NCBI GenBank assembly: GCA_951799405.1
Contig: OX637362.1
Coordinates: 12,696,493-12,760,492, forward strand
Source of the DNA: Agapetus fuscipes
Taxonomy: Eukaryota > Arthropoda > Insecta > Trichoptera > Glossosomatidae
Length of the DNA: 64,000 nucleotides
Reading direction: 5' to 3'
Shown: positions 10,043 to 19,511 of the stretch, piece by piece
Layout of the letters: the number at the start of each line of letters is the position of its first letter
Numbering within the stretch: position 1 is the first letter of the stretch
Notes under the pieces: model-generated
Databases searched by the model: none
What the model was told of the DNA's origin: nothing
The model's input: only the letters and a program-made list of their open reading frames with translations
Translations under genes and position numbers: made by a program

Positions 10043-10728
10043 ACAGAGTGGAGGTCGTGAAAGAATTTGATTATCTGGGAAGCAAGTTTGAGTCGAATGG
10101 GAAATTGACGAAAGAATTGGAAAAGCGTGCTAGTAGAGGAAGAAGTGTAATGGGAACGATTGGAAGAATTGCAAGAAATAGGAAACTTACGAAGAATATG
10201 AGATTGGCGGTCCACAATGGTATATTGGTTCCGACATTGATGTATGGAAGTGAGGCGTGGACAGTTAATGAATGTGAGCTGAGTAAAGTATGTACGGTTG
10301 AAATGGCTTACCTGAGAGCAATGGCTGGAAAAACACTGAATGATAGAGTACGTAATGATTGGGTGATGAACGAGTGTGGTATAAAAGAGAATATGAGAAT
10401 GAAAGTACAAAAAAGTACGATGAGATGGTTCGGACATCTCGAAAGAATGGATGATGAACGACTAACGAAGAAAGTGTACAAAGGAAATGTCAGAGGAAAG
10501 CGCGGAAGGGGAAGGCCGAGGAAAGAATGGTTAGACCAAATAGGTGAGATTGCGAAAGAATGGAACCTGCAGAGTGAAAATAAGAGAAGAGTATGTATGA
10601 AAAAGGTGATGAATATTGAGGAAATGAAAGTGGTTTGTAAGGACAGAAAAAAGTGGAGGCGCATCTGCGGAGGTACCGGCCACCCCTAGTGGAACGGCGG
10701 CAGGATACAGTACAGTACAGTACAGGAC
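10043..10728 (+). mobile_element. LINE-B, 5'-truncated insertion inside SINE-3
   Basis: The 3' 690 bp of a non-LTR retrotransposon related to LINE-A. It contains the coding fragment at 10048-10689, a UTR of only a few bases overlapping the stop, and an ATACAGTACAGTACAG tail. The SINE-3 flanks share GGA with both ends, a possible 3-bp duplication. Confidence 0.8.
10048..10689 (+). CDS. LINE-B reverse transcriptase C-terminal fragment
   Basis: Open frame of 213 residues with no start of its own; the first Met is internal. It begins at the thumb-region motif F-D-Y-L-G-S-K-F and continues through L-M-Y-G-S-E-A-W-T (about residue 74), R-W-F-G-H-L-E-R-M (about 127) and G-K-R-G-R-G-R-P-R-K (about 150), then a basic C-terminus ending in G-T-G-H-P. 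The polymerase catalytic motifs (A to D, including the Tyr-Ala-Asp-Asp box) are missing because of 5' truncation, so it cannot be active. Corresponding blocks in LINE-A at 54650 align residue by residue, showing that the two families share one ancestor. No stop or frameshift within the fragment suggests a fairly recent insertion. Confidence 0.85.
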   Translation: MEVVKEFDYLGSKFESNGKLTKELEKRASRGRSVMGTIGRIARNRKLTKNMRLAVHNGILVPTLMYGSEAWTVNECELSKVCTVEMAYLRAMAGKTLNDRVRNDWVMNECGIKENMRMKVQKSTMRWFGHLERMDDERLTKKVYKGNVRGKRGRGRPRKEWLDQIGEIAKEWNLQSENKRRVCMKKVMNIEEMKVVCKDRKKWRRICGGTGHP

Positions 10729-11572
10729 GCATGTGGCGATTCGGGATATTTTATTTTTACGGTTAAGGGGGCCGGCCTCACACCACCCACTTTCAGTTGA
10801 AGTGGAGGTTTCCCAGCTCCCGGGGGGGCTGGTTTTCATTTCTTGTGAAGGCTGAGTAAGCCTTGAGATCGAACCCTTGCTCTCAATATAGAATGCAAGC
10901 ATTCTACCAATTGAGCTATCGACCTTTTTACGAGTTTGGTCGTCGTTGCTACACAGCGCCAATTCTCAAGCAAGACCCAATTGCTGTAAGGCTGGATGGA
11001 CCTTTGGTGACCGGTCATTGGTCAAGGTTTATGAATTTTTCAACCCAGCGAAGAGCAAATTTGAAAATATAAATGGTATTTTTTTGTGCTCCGCCCGGGA
11101 TTCGAACCCACAACCTTCCATTCAGAGTCCGAAGTGGTACCACTGAACTACGGACCGGTCTATTCTAAGCTCAAGATAATTCCATTACATTGGTAAATAA
11201 TTATTTCTACTTTATTCACATTTTCATCTTCATATCCAACAATCATGATCTTATTTATAATAATACATTATTTATGTCAAATTTATTTTGTTTTTAAAAC
11301 AAGACAAACTCCAAATAGCATTGCCTCTCTAGAGGTCACATTTAGCTGGGCCCCAAAAAATGGTAGAAAGCTCAAGATCATGCAGGATATCTGTGCGTTA
11401 TTATTTCTAGTTTATTTACATTAAAACGACGATACCACGTTGAAAGCACCGGTTCTCCTCAGATCACCGAAGTTAAGCAACATTGGGCGCGGATGCTACC
11501 TGGATGGGTGACCGCTAGGTACACCGCGTGTTGTTGGCATTTCTTGAACGGGTCCGTAGTCCAGAGGCAACA

Positions 11573-11819
11573 CGCTCCCCCAGTTCTTGTTTATCGCAAA
11601 CGCCAATCTTGTCAAATATGACTTTTTCATGCAATTGTCTTATGAATCAAATTCTACCCAATCTGAGCTAAGAAAAACTCGATAATGTGAGAGTTCTTTT
11701 AAATATTTTTAAAATAAATTTCTTGTTTTCATAAGACACATTGGTCCAGTTAACATGCAAACATTGCTCATTTAAAATTTTCTCAATGGCGTATACGATA
11801 AACAAGATCTAAGGCAGCG
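11573..11819. mobile_element. MITE-6 inside the SINE-1 head
   Basis: 247 bp with imperfect terminal inverted repeats (CGCTCCCCCAGTTCTTGTTT against CGCTGCCTTAGATCTTGTTT on the other strand). A 4-bp duplication AACA is present (11569-11572 and 11820-11823). Removing it reunites the tRNA-like head. Related copies are at 42500 and 43103. Confidence 0.7.
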
Positions 11820-12091
11820 AACACTTTGGACTCGTAAATGGAAGGTTGTGGATTCGAATCCCGGCGTAGCACAAAAATATACCATTTATATTTCCAAATA
11901 TGCTCTTCGCTGGGTTAAAAAATTCATACACCTTTACCAAAGACCTGTCACTGAAAGGTCCATCCAACCTTACAACGAGTGGGTCTTGCTTGAGAAAAGG
12001 CGCTTTCTACAGCGACGAACAAGCTCTAAGAGGGCTCTTGAGGTGTAATACACACAAAAACAGCGCTCACTAAATAAATCATCCTAATATT

Positions 12092-12284
12092 GTACATTGA
12101 AGCTTTCACAACCGGTATTTGTTGACACAACAATCACTTTTTTTCGGGCTATGTAGCCGTGGACTGGTTGATTCTTTCCGGACAGTTTCACCCATTGCTC
12201 CGATGGGCATTATCAGCGGTTACCTAGTCGCTGTGATCTTAAGACCACGGCTACATTGCCCGAAAAAGGAGATTGTTGTGTCAA
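12092..12284. mobile_element. Palindromic insertion with 12-bp duplication, Penelope-like
   Basis: 193 bp bounded by CATCCTAATATT on both sides (12080-12091 and 12285-12296). Inner arms of about 43 bp (12120-12163 and 12244-12286) are inverted copies running from TGTTGACACAACAATC to GTAGCCGTGG. The loop carries a hammerhead-like motif on the minus strand. Ribozyme motifs, inverted ends and variable-length duplications together suggest a fragment of a Penelope-like element. Confidence 0.55.
12178..12219 (-). ncRNA. Hammerhead-like motif, one core change
   Basis: On the minus strand: CCG (stem I), CTGATAA, T, stem II GCCCAT/ATGGGT, GAAA, C-T-GTC, then CGG (stem I). It matches the minimal hammerhead order, but the core reads CTGATAA where CTGANGA is required, so G8 is lost and activity is doubtful. 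Confidence 0.4.
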
Positions 12285-12310
12285 CATCCTAATATTATTA
12301 TTATTATTAC

Positions 12311-12728
12311 CGCATTTACAAATAATCATTAACTGAAGAGAAATTCATTTTGTTGTCACATTGTTCTAAGTATATCAAAATAAGACTAATCCAAAACAGC
12401 TGCATGGCATTCCTCGAGTTCTCAGATAAGGGGTGATTAAGGCATTAGACTTTAGGCGAGATTTAACTCCTTGTTCCGACTACAGCCCGCGCCCCTTCAA
12501 CTTGTCACAGCATCCACTTTTATCTCGTTTTAAATAACCATTATTATTTACAGAAAAACATTGTCCCAGAAGACGACGCGATGTGCGATGGAAAAACTTG
12601 CAAACACAAAGCTACAATTCTAAGCAACGTTTTTCTTTATTATATTTTATATGGTTTGTGTATTAACACTGTAAAAATTCATTGTTAATTCTTTCTATAT
12701 AATACTTAAAAAAACATTTTTTTTCTTC
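12311..12728. other. Unassigned stretch
   Basis: No repeat matches inside the window and no coding signal, apart from GTATTAACACTGTAAAAATT near 12660, a short block also seen near 6175. Confidence 0.4.
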
Positions 12729-12870
12729 AGAACTGTTCCTTGACTTAAAGGTTGGTATGCGATTGACCACCCATGCTGTAGAAAATGGTTTAGTTTTCCA
12801 ATAAGATTTTCCAATTTTCCCCTATTTTGGTGAATGTTGGTAAGAGTTGCAGGATGTATGTTTATTCGAC
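12729..12870 (+). repeat. rep-A copy, old and 3'-truncated
   Basis: Begins GTTCCTTGACTTAAAGG. Strongly diverged with small insertions, stopping after the first third of the module. Confidence 0.6.
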
Positions 12871-13019
12871 TGAAAAAGTTTAAGCTTTTTGTTAATTATA
12901 AGGTTTTAATTTTTGATTTGGTTAGAAGTTAGTTTTTCAAAAAAATATACAGTTTTATAAATGTAACAAATAAGTTATTAAAAGATAGAGTTATGAAGTG
13001 AATGAGTAAAAGTGACATG

Positions 13020-13316
13020 CAAGTTGAAAGAGGATTGAAAGTTAGGGTACGTGATAATGTGATGAGATGGTTTGTAAATGTGGAATAAATGGATGACGAA
13101 AAGGAAATGTGAGATAAAAAAGAAGACCAAAAAAAATATGGCTCAAACAGATTGGTAAAATTGTGAAAGAATGGGATATCTAGAGTGAATGTAAAAGAAG
13201 GAAGTTTATGAAAAGGTGACGGAAGTAAATAAATTTAAAGAGGTATACAAAGATAAAAAGAAACGAAGTAAACTCTGCAGAGGCTCTGGACAGTGTTATT
13301 AGAATGGCGACATGCA
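13020..13316 (+). mobile_element. LINE-B fragment, decayed
   Basis: Follows the end of the LINE-B ORF (GAGATGGTTTGTAAATGTGG, then AAAGAATGGGATATCTAGAG, then CTCTGCAGAGGCTCTGGACA) with many in-frame stops. Ends near the AATGGCGACATG block without a preserved tail. Confidence 0.65.
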
Positions 13317-13439
13317 AGATGTAGAGGGAGGTATTTAGTGAAAAAAATCTTACATACCCTGCCGGCGGAAACAATGGCAGGAATATTTTGAAGATTTCCC
13401 CCTCTCAATTGGGAAAGAAAAGGTCTTAGTACCAGTTGA

Positions 13440-14020
13440 ATGAGTGTTATGTTAAATTGAAAGGTTTCTCCCAGGATGTACCTACAGGATACTTACTCCG
13501 GAAAGCTATCATCGGCCTCACTCTCAGGGCGTGGGGTTCTTTTCTTGTGTTGCCTACTTGTATTTTGAGAAGGGTTGTATATGAAAAGATAAGTTTAACA
13601 TAAAAAAAGAAAAAGGAAAAAGGGGAAATAAGGGAATGGCCCGACCTGCACCTTGGCACTAAAACACTCCCTACTCTGTTGACTGGAGTTCCGAACTGAA
13701 GGCCTGGGGCAGCGCCTCAGGCTAGCGGCGGCTCACGAGGCGGACGCCTCCACATGTTGAAGCCCCTGGGTTAGCGCTCCTATGCCCTCGTCTCTAGTCC
13801 ACGAGGCGGGTGCCTTGCTGGCAGGAAATCCAAGTAGATGGGGAGGAGGGAGCTCCATGGTAATGCCCCCTCTTGCACCACTTGGTGCTTGGTCGCCGAC
13901 GTCTGACCCTGTTCACCTCTTGCCGAGAACTGATGAGCGACGGCCCGATTAGTTCGCACAGCGCAGTTTGGCCGCTTCCGTGATCGTTCGGCCCACAAAA
14001 CACACTGTACACTTCGAGAT
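13440..14020. other. GC-richer segment of unknown origin
   Basis: Noticeably richer in GC than the surroundings between 13630 and 14000 (for example CAGGCTAGCGGCGGCTCACG and GAGGCGGGTGCCTTGCTGGC). Two overlapping minus-strand frames of 72 residues exist but show no recognisable motif. It may be part of an unrelated transposon. No termini found. Confidence 0.3.
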
Positions 14021-14454
14021 TGTTCTTTCTATGTTATTTTAAAATAACATAACATGAGGTATTATGTTCGCAGAATTTTAGTGATACATTTTGCTGCACT
14101 GTGATTGCAAGGTTCGGCAAGTATAAAATGGCGGCTTGTAAATCATTTCTGCGGAACAAACCGAGCGGCAAATAAAGGAGACACAAAACACACAGAGCCG
14201 AGACCTAATTAACTTCATCCCGAACAAGAAAACAACGTCACGAGCATTTCGCCCTTATCGCCCTGTGGAAATCTATACAAAGCTCCGCACAAGACTGTTG
14301 CGAACTGGCAGAGTGTTGCACAAAGCGTCGACTTTATTCAACTTCAAGGATGAACGGTGACAGATGAATGAGAAAATGGATTTAAACTTTGTTTTTTCTA
14401 TTGAATTCATTAAAAAATCAATGAGAAGCATTTTTGAAAATATAAATAAGAAGA
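14021..14454. other. Unassigned stretch
   Basis: No matches to other parts of the window. The sequence around 14150-14280 is of balanced composition but has no open frame of note. Confidence 0.35.
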
Positions 14455-14519
14455 AGAGTTCAAGAAGAAAATGTATTAAAAAGGTGATGGAAATAAATTA
14501 ATTGAATGAGGTATACAAG

Positions 14520-14761
14520 TATATTATCTAGGTTTTTGGCAGTTACTTCGTGAAAGTTCATTTTAATAGATTAAAATAAAAAACTTATTTGTTACAATTC
14601 ACATGAGCTTTTATTATTTTTTAAACACTACCGGTTTCGGGAGAAGCAACTTTCAGTTTATATTTACACCTGAAGATGGGAGGTATTGCTTCTCCCGAAA
14701 CCGGTAGTGTTTAAAAAATAATAAAAGCTCATGTGAATTGTAACAAATAAGTTTTTTATTT
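14520..14761. mobile_element. Palindromic insertion with 13-bp duplication, Penelope-like
   Basis: 242 bp flanked by TGAGGTATACAAG (14507-14519 and 14762-14774). Arms 14574-14649 and 14686-14761 are near-perfect inverted copies of about 76 bp with a 36-bp spacer. The right arm and spacer carry a complete hammerhead-like motif. The left outer part matches 3477-3590. Confidence 0.6.
14666..14710 (+). ncRNA. Hammerhead-ribozyme-like motif, complete core
   Basis: Stem I ACAC (14666-14669), CTGAAGA (14670-14676), extra T, stem II GGGAG/CTCCC with a 9-base loop, GAAA (14697-14700), helix III of two pairs (A14700-T14705, C14701-G14704), cleavage triplet GTA (14704-14706), stem I GTGT (14707-14710). 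The extra T before stem II is the same deviation as at 463-504, which argues for common descent rather than chance. Confidence 0.5.
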
Positions 14762-14963
14762 TGAGGTATACAAGGATAGGAAAAAATGGAGGAAGTTCTG
14801 CAGAGGCTCTGGCTACTCCTAGCGGAATGGCCACAGAGTTGCTGGGGTGAAAAAAATACAAATTAAAAATAACTTTTCTTGCGTTAACACAAAAAACATC
14901 CAGTGTGCCTTGTTTTTCTTTTACATATTCTTTGTTTCTGTCTTCAAAACGTCGATGTTTTCT

Positions 14964-15325
14964 CCAGGGCTGGAAGTCTTATCACCACGGCAATTCTTAC
15001 CTACCGAATATCGCTAATATTTGTATGAAGACCTGTCAATCAAAGATATGTAGCCGCCAGTGAACAGCTGATTAGTCGTCACACAAATATTACCGACATT
15101 CGGTAGGTAAGAATACCTACCGAGTTGGGCGCCCACAATTGCGTTGGCGCGACGATGTTCAGAGAAGTGCGGGACTTGCCTGGATGCGGATCACTCAGGA
15201 TAGAAATAAATGGAAAATGCGAGAGGAAGCCTACGTCCAGGAGTGGACGATCAATACAGGCTGAAGAAGAAAAAGAAGAAAAATACCGTGGTGATGATCA
15301 TCGATGGTGAAGTCTTCCAGCCCTG
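14964..15325. mobile_element. MITE-3, hAT-type termini, interrupted by LINE-C
   Basis: Termini CCAGGGCTGGAAGTCTTATC and, inverted, AAGTCTTCCAGCCCTG. The CAGGG(C/G)TGGAA start is hAT-like. The interior contains the inverted pair CTTACCTACCGAAT/ATTCGGTAGGTAAG. LINE-C at 15123-15283 is inserted in it. Confidence 0.65.
15123..15283 (+). mobile_element. LINE-C 3' fragment inside MITE-3
   Basis: C-terminal reverse-transcriptase remnant (GAAGCCTACGTCCAGGAGTG, the E-A-Y-V-Q-E-W motif) ending in an AAGAAGAAAAAGAAGAAAAA tail. TACCG flanks it at 15118-15122 and 15284-15288. Confidence 0.7.
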
Positions 15326-15654
15326 TTATAACTCTTTTTCGGCGTGTAGAACTCTCCTTACAGACTACTCGCTGTGTATATATAAAGCTACAGCTTTCGG
15401 AATGGAGTCATTGTCGTTGTATTTATCCCCAGCACTGAGACTATGTTTTTCCTTGGTTATTTTATTCCCTTTAATGCCGAAGCGTTATCTATCAGATCCC
15501 TCCCGATAGCATTGTATGTAATTTCGCAAAATACCAACAATTTGTTGCGACACTGTTTTTTGGTAATTGCTACGTTTTTTTTGGTTTTACGATATTATTC
15601 GTGTTATTTTATATTCGTGTTATTATTATTAATTTTTTTTAAATTTTGATTTGT
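15326..15654. other. Unassigned stretch
   Basis: No repeat family recognised. A TATATATAAAGCTACAGC block near 15377 resembles a TATA box, but nothing else supports a promoter. Confidence 0.3.
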
Positions 15655-15968
15655 TAAGAGGAATGCAATTCACCAACCTATTCTGCCTGGCCAGAAACAG
15701 GTATTAATATAACACAACACAGTGAAAGTCAATTTTTAATTATTTAAAAATTCAAATGGAAACATAGGTAGATTTTAATATCATCAGTTAATAATTCATT
15801 ATTGTTTATTTTAATGAATTATTAATAAATAATTACCCAATAACATATGTTGAATCAGGGTCAAAGTTATGGTCAAATGACCCAAGCGGGGATCGAACCA
15901 ACGTTGTCCTATTCCAAACACGCTTGAAAGATCAGCCCACTTGGCCCTCTCGGCTATAACACCGACAA
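15655..15968 (-). mobile_element. SINE-2 copy with small insert
   Basis: Complete minus-strand SINE-2 with box B complement GGGGATCGAACCAAC and head end CGGCTATAACACCGAC. About 60 bp near 15712-15770 (CACAGTGAAAGTCAATTTTT) is foreign and matches the flank of the palindrome near 18130. Confidence 0.75.
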
Positions 15969-16660
15969 TGAATATCCAGTCAAAATAAAAGGAGAGCTTG
16001 TATCAAAAGGTTATGATTCTGGATGAAATGAAAGAAGTATGTAAGGACAGAAAGAAATGGCGGTTGATCAGTAATGTTGGCGGCTAGTACTAGGGTTTTT
16101 TGAATAAGAATTTTCTATTATGTTTTAGTTTTGATGCCCATACATATAATTATTTGTTGATTTTTTTAAATGTTATTTGTTGTGTATTTTCCTTGACTTA
16201 TAGGTTGGTATGTGGCTGACCACCCATGCTGAAGAAAATGGTCCAATGTCACCGATGTTTCAGGGAAGGTCAGCAAGAGTTGCAGGGTGCATGTTCATTT
16301 GAGATTTGGGGTTTTAGACAACAAGCGCGAACTTATAAATGTTTGCTTGTCGGTGTTATGGCCGAGGGGGCCAAGTGGGCTGATCTTTCTAGCGTGCTTG
16401 GAATAGAATAACTTTGGTTCGATCCCCGCTTGGGTCATTTGACCATACTTTGACCCTCCTTTAACAGATGTAATTGAGTAATTATTAATTAATAATTCAT
16501 TAAAATAAACAAGAATGAATTAATAATTATTCAGCTTAATGCCTGTTTCTGGCCAGGCAGAATAGGTTGATTAACTGCATTCGCCTTCACAAATCTATTT
16601 AAAAAAAAATCCATGTAATGTGAATCCCTAGTGTAACATATCTTCCCAACGTATATCATG
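15969..16660 (+). mobile_element. LINE-A 3' fragment interrupted by SINE-2
   Basis: The last 40 or so codons of the LINE-A ORF (stop near 16087), 3' UTR, rep-A from TTCCTTGACTTATAGG to about 16349, and the rep-A end at 16612-16660 (CATGTAATGTGAATCCC). SINE-2 lies between the two rep-A parts. Confidence 0.75.
16350..16611 (+). mobile_element. SINE-2 inserted in rep-A
   Basis: Full-length copy starting CGGTGTTATGGCCGAGG with box B GGTTCGATCCC and ending CACAAATCTATTTAAAAAAA. A few rep-A bases are missing at the junction, so no clean duplication is visible. Confidence 0.8.
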
Positions 16661-16662
16661 GA

Positions 16663-17138
16663 AAGATCTAATTTGTTTTACAAATTTCGAATGAATCGAC
16701 CATATTCATTATAGTTGAATTACAAATAACAGTAACGAATTGTTTCACCAGGCTGCAGTGTCAGTGACCGGAAATGGTAAATGCGCTGTCGCCATTAGGG
16801 CGCAGCCGTTTCCTGTTTTACATCAAGTTGTGCACGCGCAGGAACTGCATGGAGCCTCCCCCCCCCCCCCCACCCACAAACAAAAAGCCTCGCTTTCAGG
16901 AAAACACAAAAACGAATTAACCATCCCTTAGCCGTGTTTACAGTGCATTAATTAGAGAGCTGAAAGTACAGAAAAAAACTAATTGTGGCGTCTGTTAAAA
17001 CTGCCTTATTTAAGATAAAAGAAAAACAGCTTTGTTTTCGATTACGTAAGTATATTTATTTTTATACATATATTTATTTATTTCAAAGTAACTTGTGTAA
17101 GTAAATTTACAAGTGCAAGAAAATAAAAAGGTTTAAAA
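16663..17138. other. Unassigned stretch
   Basis: Includes a C-run with mixed GC content near 16740-16900. No coding or repeat assignment. Confidence 0.35.
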
Positions 17139-17565
17139 ACTCAACTAAGCTTCACATACTGTGTAACTTCCTGCCTGCGTTATCCCCGAAGGGGTCGCAT
17201 GTGGCGATTCGGGACCTATTTATTTTTACGGGTTAGGGGGCCGGCCTCACACCAACCACTTTTAGTTGAAGTGGGGGTTTTTCCAGCTCTCCAGGGGGCT
17301 GGTTCTCATTTCTTGTGAAGGCTCAGTAAACCTTGAGATCGAACCCTTTCTCTCGGCATGGAATGCAAGCATTCTACCAATTGAGTCATAGACCTTTTTT
17401 ACAAGCTTGGTCGTCGTCGCTACAAAGCGACAATTCTCAAGCAAGACCCAGTTGCTGTAAAGCTGGATGGACCTTTGGTGACTGGTCATTGGTTAAGGTT
17501 TGGATTCGAACCCACAACCTTCCGTTCAGAGTTCGAAGTGTTACCACTGAACTACAAACCGGTAT
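17139..17565 (-). mobile_element. SINE-1/SINE-3 dimer, internally deleted
   Basis: Same dimer order as at 9983-11160. SINE-1 lacks the stretch between box B and the core (GGTTAAGGTTTGGATTCGAACCC joins them), a deletion of about 70 bp. The SINE-3 half is complete to CTAAGCTTCACATACTGTG. Confidence 0.75.
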
Positions 17566-17734
17566 AATGTAAATAAAATAAGAAAAATACACAAACCATT
17601 AAAAATATAAAATAAAAATATATTGCGTCATTGGTGGTTTTTAGTCCAGTGATTCAGTCAATTTCAGATGAGTTGTTAGAAAGTATTATTATTCTGAATG
17701 TATGTAGGTATTTCCTTGTATTTTTAATGTATTT

Positions 17735-18203
17735 TTTGAGTTCTAGGTTGGTATGAGGCTGAACAACCATGCTGTAAAAAATGGTTCACTTTGCTTATGT
17801 CAGCCCTGTTTCAGGGAAGGACAGCAAAAGTTGCAGGGTGTATGTCCATTAGAGATTTGGGTTTTTATGTTGTAGGATCACATGTGGCATGTGCAAGCGC
17901 GAACTTGTATGTTTCTGCTTGTGAAAATGCATGTTATGTGAATCTCCAATGTAACAAATCTTTGCAACTTAAATTAGATTATTTTTTAAATATTTAAAAA
18001 ATTTAAATGGTAAAACATGGTTTTAATTCACTTTATTCTTTTTGTTTTTGAATAAAAAATAAAAATGAAAGAATAAAGTGAATTTAAACCATGTTTTACC
18101 ATTTCAATTTTTTAAATATTTAAAGAAAAATGGACTTTCACTGTGTTAACAGATCAACACTAAATAAAAATATAAATCAGATTAGATTAGATTAGATTAG
18201 ATC
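17735..18203 (+). repeat. rep-A copy with palindrome in its tail
   Basis: rep-A at 17735-17977. The tail is cut after AAATTAGATTA and resumes at about 18178 as AGATTAGATTAGATTAG. The palindromic element lies between, bounded on both sides by AGATTA. Confidence 0.75.
17982..18130. repeat. Near-perfect palindrome
   Basis: Arms of about 54 bp (AAATATTTAAAAAATTTAAA to CACTTTATTCTTT, and its inverse at 18072-18123) with two mismatches and a short AT loop. The flank AAAATGGACTTTCACTGTGT matches the insert in SINE-2 near 15730, so this is a mobile family. Confidence 0.65.
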
Positions 18204-18572
18204 ATAATCATCATCATTATCACTGTGAAGAAAAAGATGATCGACAGGCACTTTATTTCACTATTATTATTTTTAAGTTGTTTGAATTTTAACAAGAAAA
18301 GCCTTCAGACTCCGTGTGGGAGGAAAATCATTACAGCGATTTATAACGCTGTAATTACACCAACCACTTAACTTCCGTGACGCGGCTGAAATTGTGAAAA
18401 TCCTGAAATATACTGAAACTTTATAAATAACTGAGGGAGAGATCAGCGTCATAGCGAAGCAACTATTTATCACAATAAGGCTTCTATAATGTAACAACTT
18501 ACAAATACAAATAGAGGCGTTGAATGTTTAGGGAAGGCTTTGCACAAAAGTCGAGTTTCTGTAAAAAAACAT
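18204..18572. other. Unassigned stretch
   Basis: No repeat match. A minus-strand frame of 74 residues near 18273-18497 has no recognisable motif. Confidence 0.35.
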
Positions 18573-18686
18573 CCGATCTAATCTAATCTAAGTTGCAGAG
18601 ATATGTAACATTGGGGATTCACATTACATGCATTCTCACAAGCAGACACGTACAAGTTTACGCTTGCGCATGTAAACCTACAATAT

Positions 18687-19362
18687 TGTTACGATTTTAG
18701 GGTTCCAAAAGTCTTTCAATTAAAAATACTGGTCTTCTTATACAGTTGTTTATTTTACACTTTTAATAATTTATTTTCACAAAGATGTAACTGTAACTGT
18801 AACTGTAACTGTAACTGTAAACTGTAACTGTAACTGTAACTCTGTCGCCATTCCGCTAGGGGTGGCCAGAGCCTCTGCAGAGTTGCCTCCATTTTTTACT
18901 ATCCTTACATACCTCTTTCAATTCATTCATATCCATCACCTTTTTCATGCATTTTCTTCTTTTATGCTCACTTTGTATATCCCATTCTTTCACAATCTCC
19001 TCAATCTGATCACTCCATACTTTTCTCGGTCGTCCCTTCCCTCTTTTTCCTTTCACACTTTCTTTGTCACACAAGATAGTCTCGACTATTTCATTTCACT
19101 TGGTTTCTGTTCACTGATCAAGTTGGTTCTATGTAGTTGTAAAGCTCGTAGGATACTGGCTCTGCAAGCAACTTGCACCCTTTTTATACTCTTCATAACA
19201 GTACAATCTAGATCTATGTTCGCTAGACAGTTCCAGAAAGGCGTAGTAATCATTATTTCTCGATGCTGCAAGTATTTTATTCAATGACTCCTACCCACAC
19301 ATATTTATGAGGATTCTTATTGCCTGGTTATAGCTAATACCTATTCTAATATTTACATAACA
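18687..19362 (-). mobile_element. Solo LTR (LTR-1), minus strand, with LINE-B inside
   Basis: Begins TGTTACG and ends CATAACA. ATAT is duplicated at 18683-18686 and 19363-19366. It aligns with the LTR at 24444-24874 on the opposite strand (AGTTGTTTATTTTACACTT, GTTCTATGT, GCAACTTGCACCC). It is longer only because LINE-B is inserted. Confidence 0.8.
18783..19075 (-). mobile_element. LINE-B 3' fragment inside LTR-1
   Basis: On the minus strand it encodes the last 60 or so residues of the LINE-B protein (G-K-R-G-K-G-R-P-R-K-V-W to G-S-G-H-P). The tail is an ACTGTA tandem of about nine units (18787-18842), the longest LINE-B tail in the window. Confidence 0.8.
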
Positions 19363-19511
19363 ATATGAAAACCAAATCTTAAATTGACATACACCCTGCA
19401 ACTCCTGCCGACCTTCCCTGAAACAGGGGTGACATTGGCAAAGTGAACCATTTTCTACAGCATGGGTGGTCAGCCGCTACCAACCTATAAGTCAAGGATG
19501 AATATTTGTAA

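Larger units (their letters stand above)
9983..11160 (-). mobile_element. SINE-1/SINE-3 dimer, split by LINE-B
   Basis: Read on the minus strand: SINE-1 tRNA-like head (11160 down to about 11087), SINE-1 core (to about 10930), then directly a second tRNA-like head (GGTCGATAGCTCAATTGG complement, about 10925) and the SINE-3 body to its GTAGCTTAGTTGCG end near 9983. LINE-B at 10043-10728 separates the last 60 bp. Removing it restores the SINE-3 sequence GAAGGGG/CGCATGTGG. Confidence 0.8.
11425..12310 (+). mobile_element. 5S-SINE-1: 5S rRNA-like head plus SINE-1, twice interrupted
   Basis: 11425-11538 reads as a near-complete 5S rRNA-like sequence, including CACCGAAGTTAAGCAAC, GGGCGCGGATGCTACCTGG and the CACCGCGTGTTGTTGGC 3' end, the regions that hold the internal 5S promoter. 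An 11-base linker follows, then the SINE-1 tRNA-like head (11550 on), the SINE-1 core (11890-12000) and tail type 1 (CAGCGCTCACTAAATAAATC). MITE-6 (11573-11819) and a palindrome (12092-12284) sit inside. The order 5S, tRNA, core is known from chimeric SINEs such as AmnSINE1, but this core is different as far as I can tell. Confidence 0.85.
14455..14843 (+). mobile_element. LINE-B 3' fragment, split by a palindrome
   Basis: Last part of the LINE-B ORF at 14455-14519 and 14762-14843 (GAGGTATACAAGGATAGG to CTGCAGAGGCTCTGG and CTCCTAGCGGAATGG). It is interrupted by the element at 14520-14761, whose 13-bp duplication is made of LINE-B sequence. Confidence 0.75.
18573..19498 (-). repeat. rep-A copy split by an LTR
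   Basis: Tail side at 18573-18686 starting from ATCTAATCTAATCTAAG, remainder at 19363-19498 ending AGTCAAGGATG. The LTR-1 insertion fell exactly within the ATAT of the rep-A sequence CCTACAATATAAAAACC. Confidence 0.8.

Noticed and set aside
11425..11538. A genuine 5S rRNA gene
   Set aside because: The sequence is diverged from 5S rRNA, has no T-run terminator after the 3' end, and leads through a fixed linker into a tRNA-like SINE head in all three copies. It is a SINE head.
13780..14012. Two 72-residue frames in the GC-richer segment as a gene
   Set aside because: They overlap in different frames and show no motif. The composition explains the openness.
18787..18842. Telomere- or satellite-like ACTGTA array
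   Set aside because: It directly follows the LINE-B stop region on the minus strand and matches shorter tails of other LINE-B copies, so it is a retrotransposon tail.
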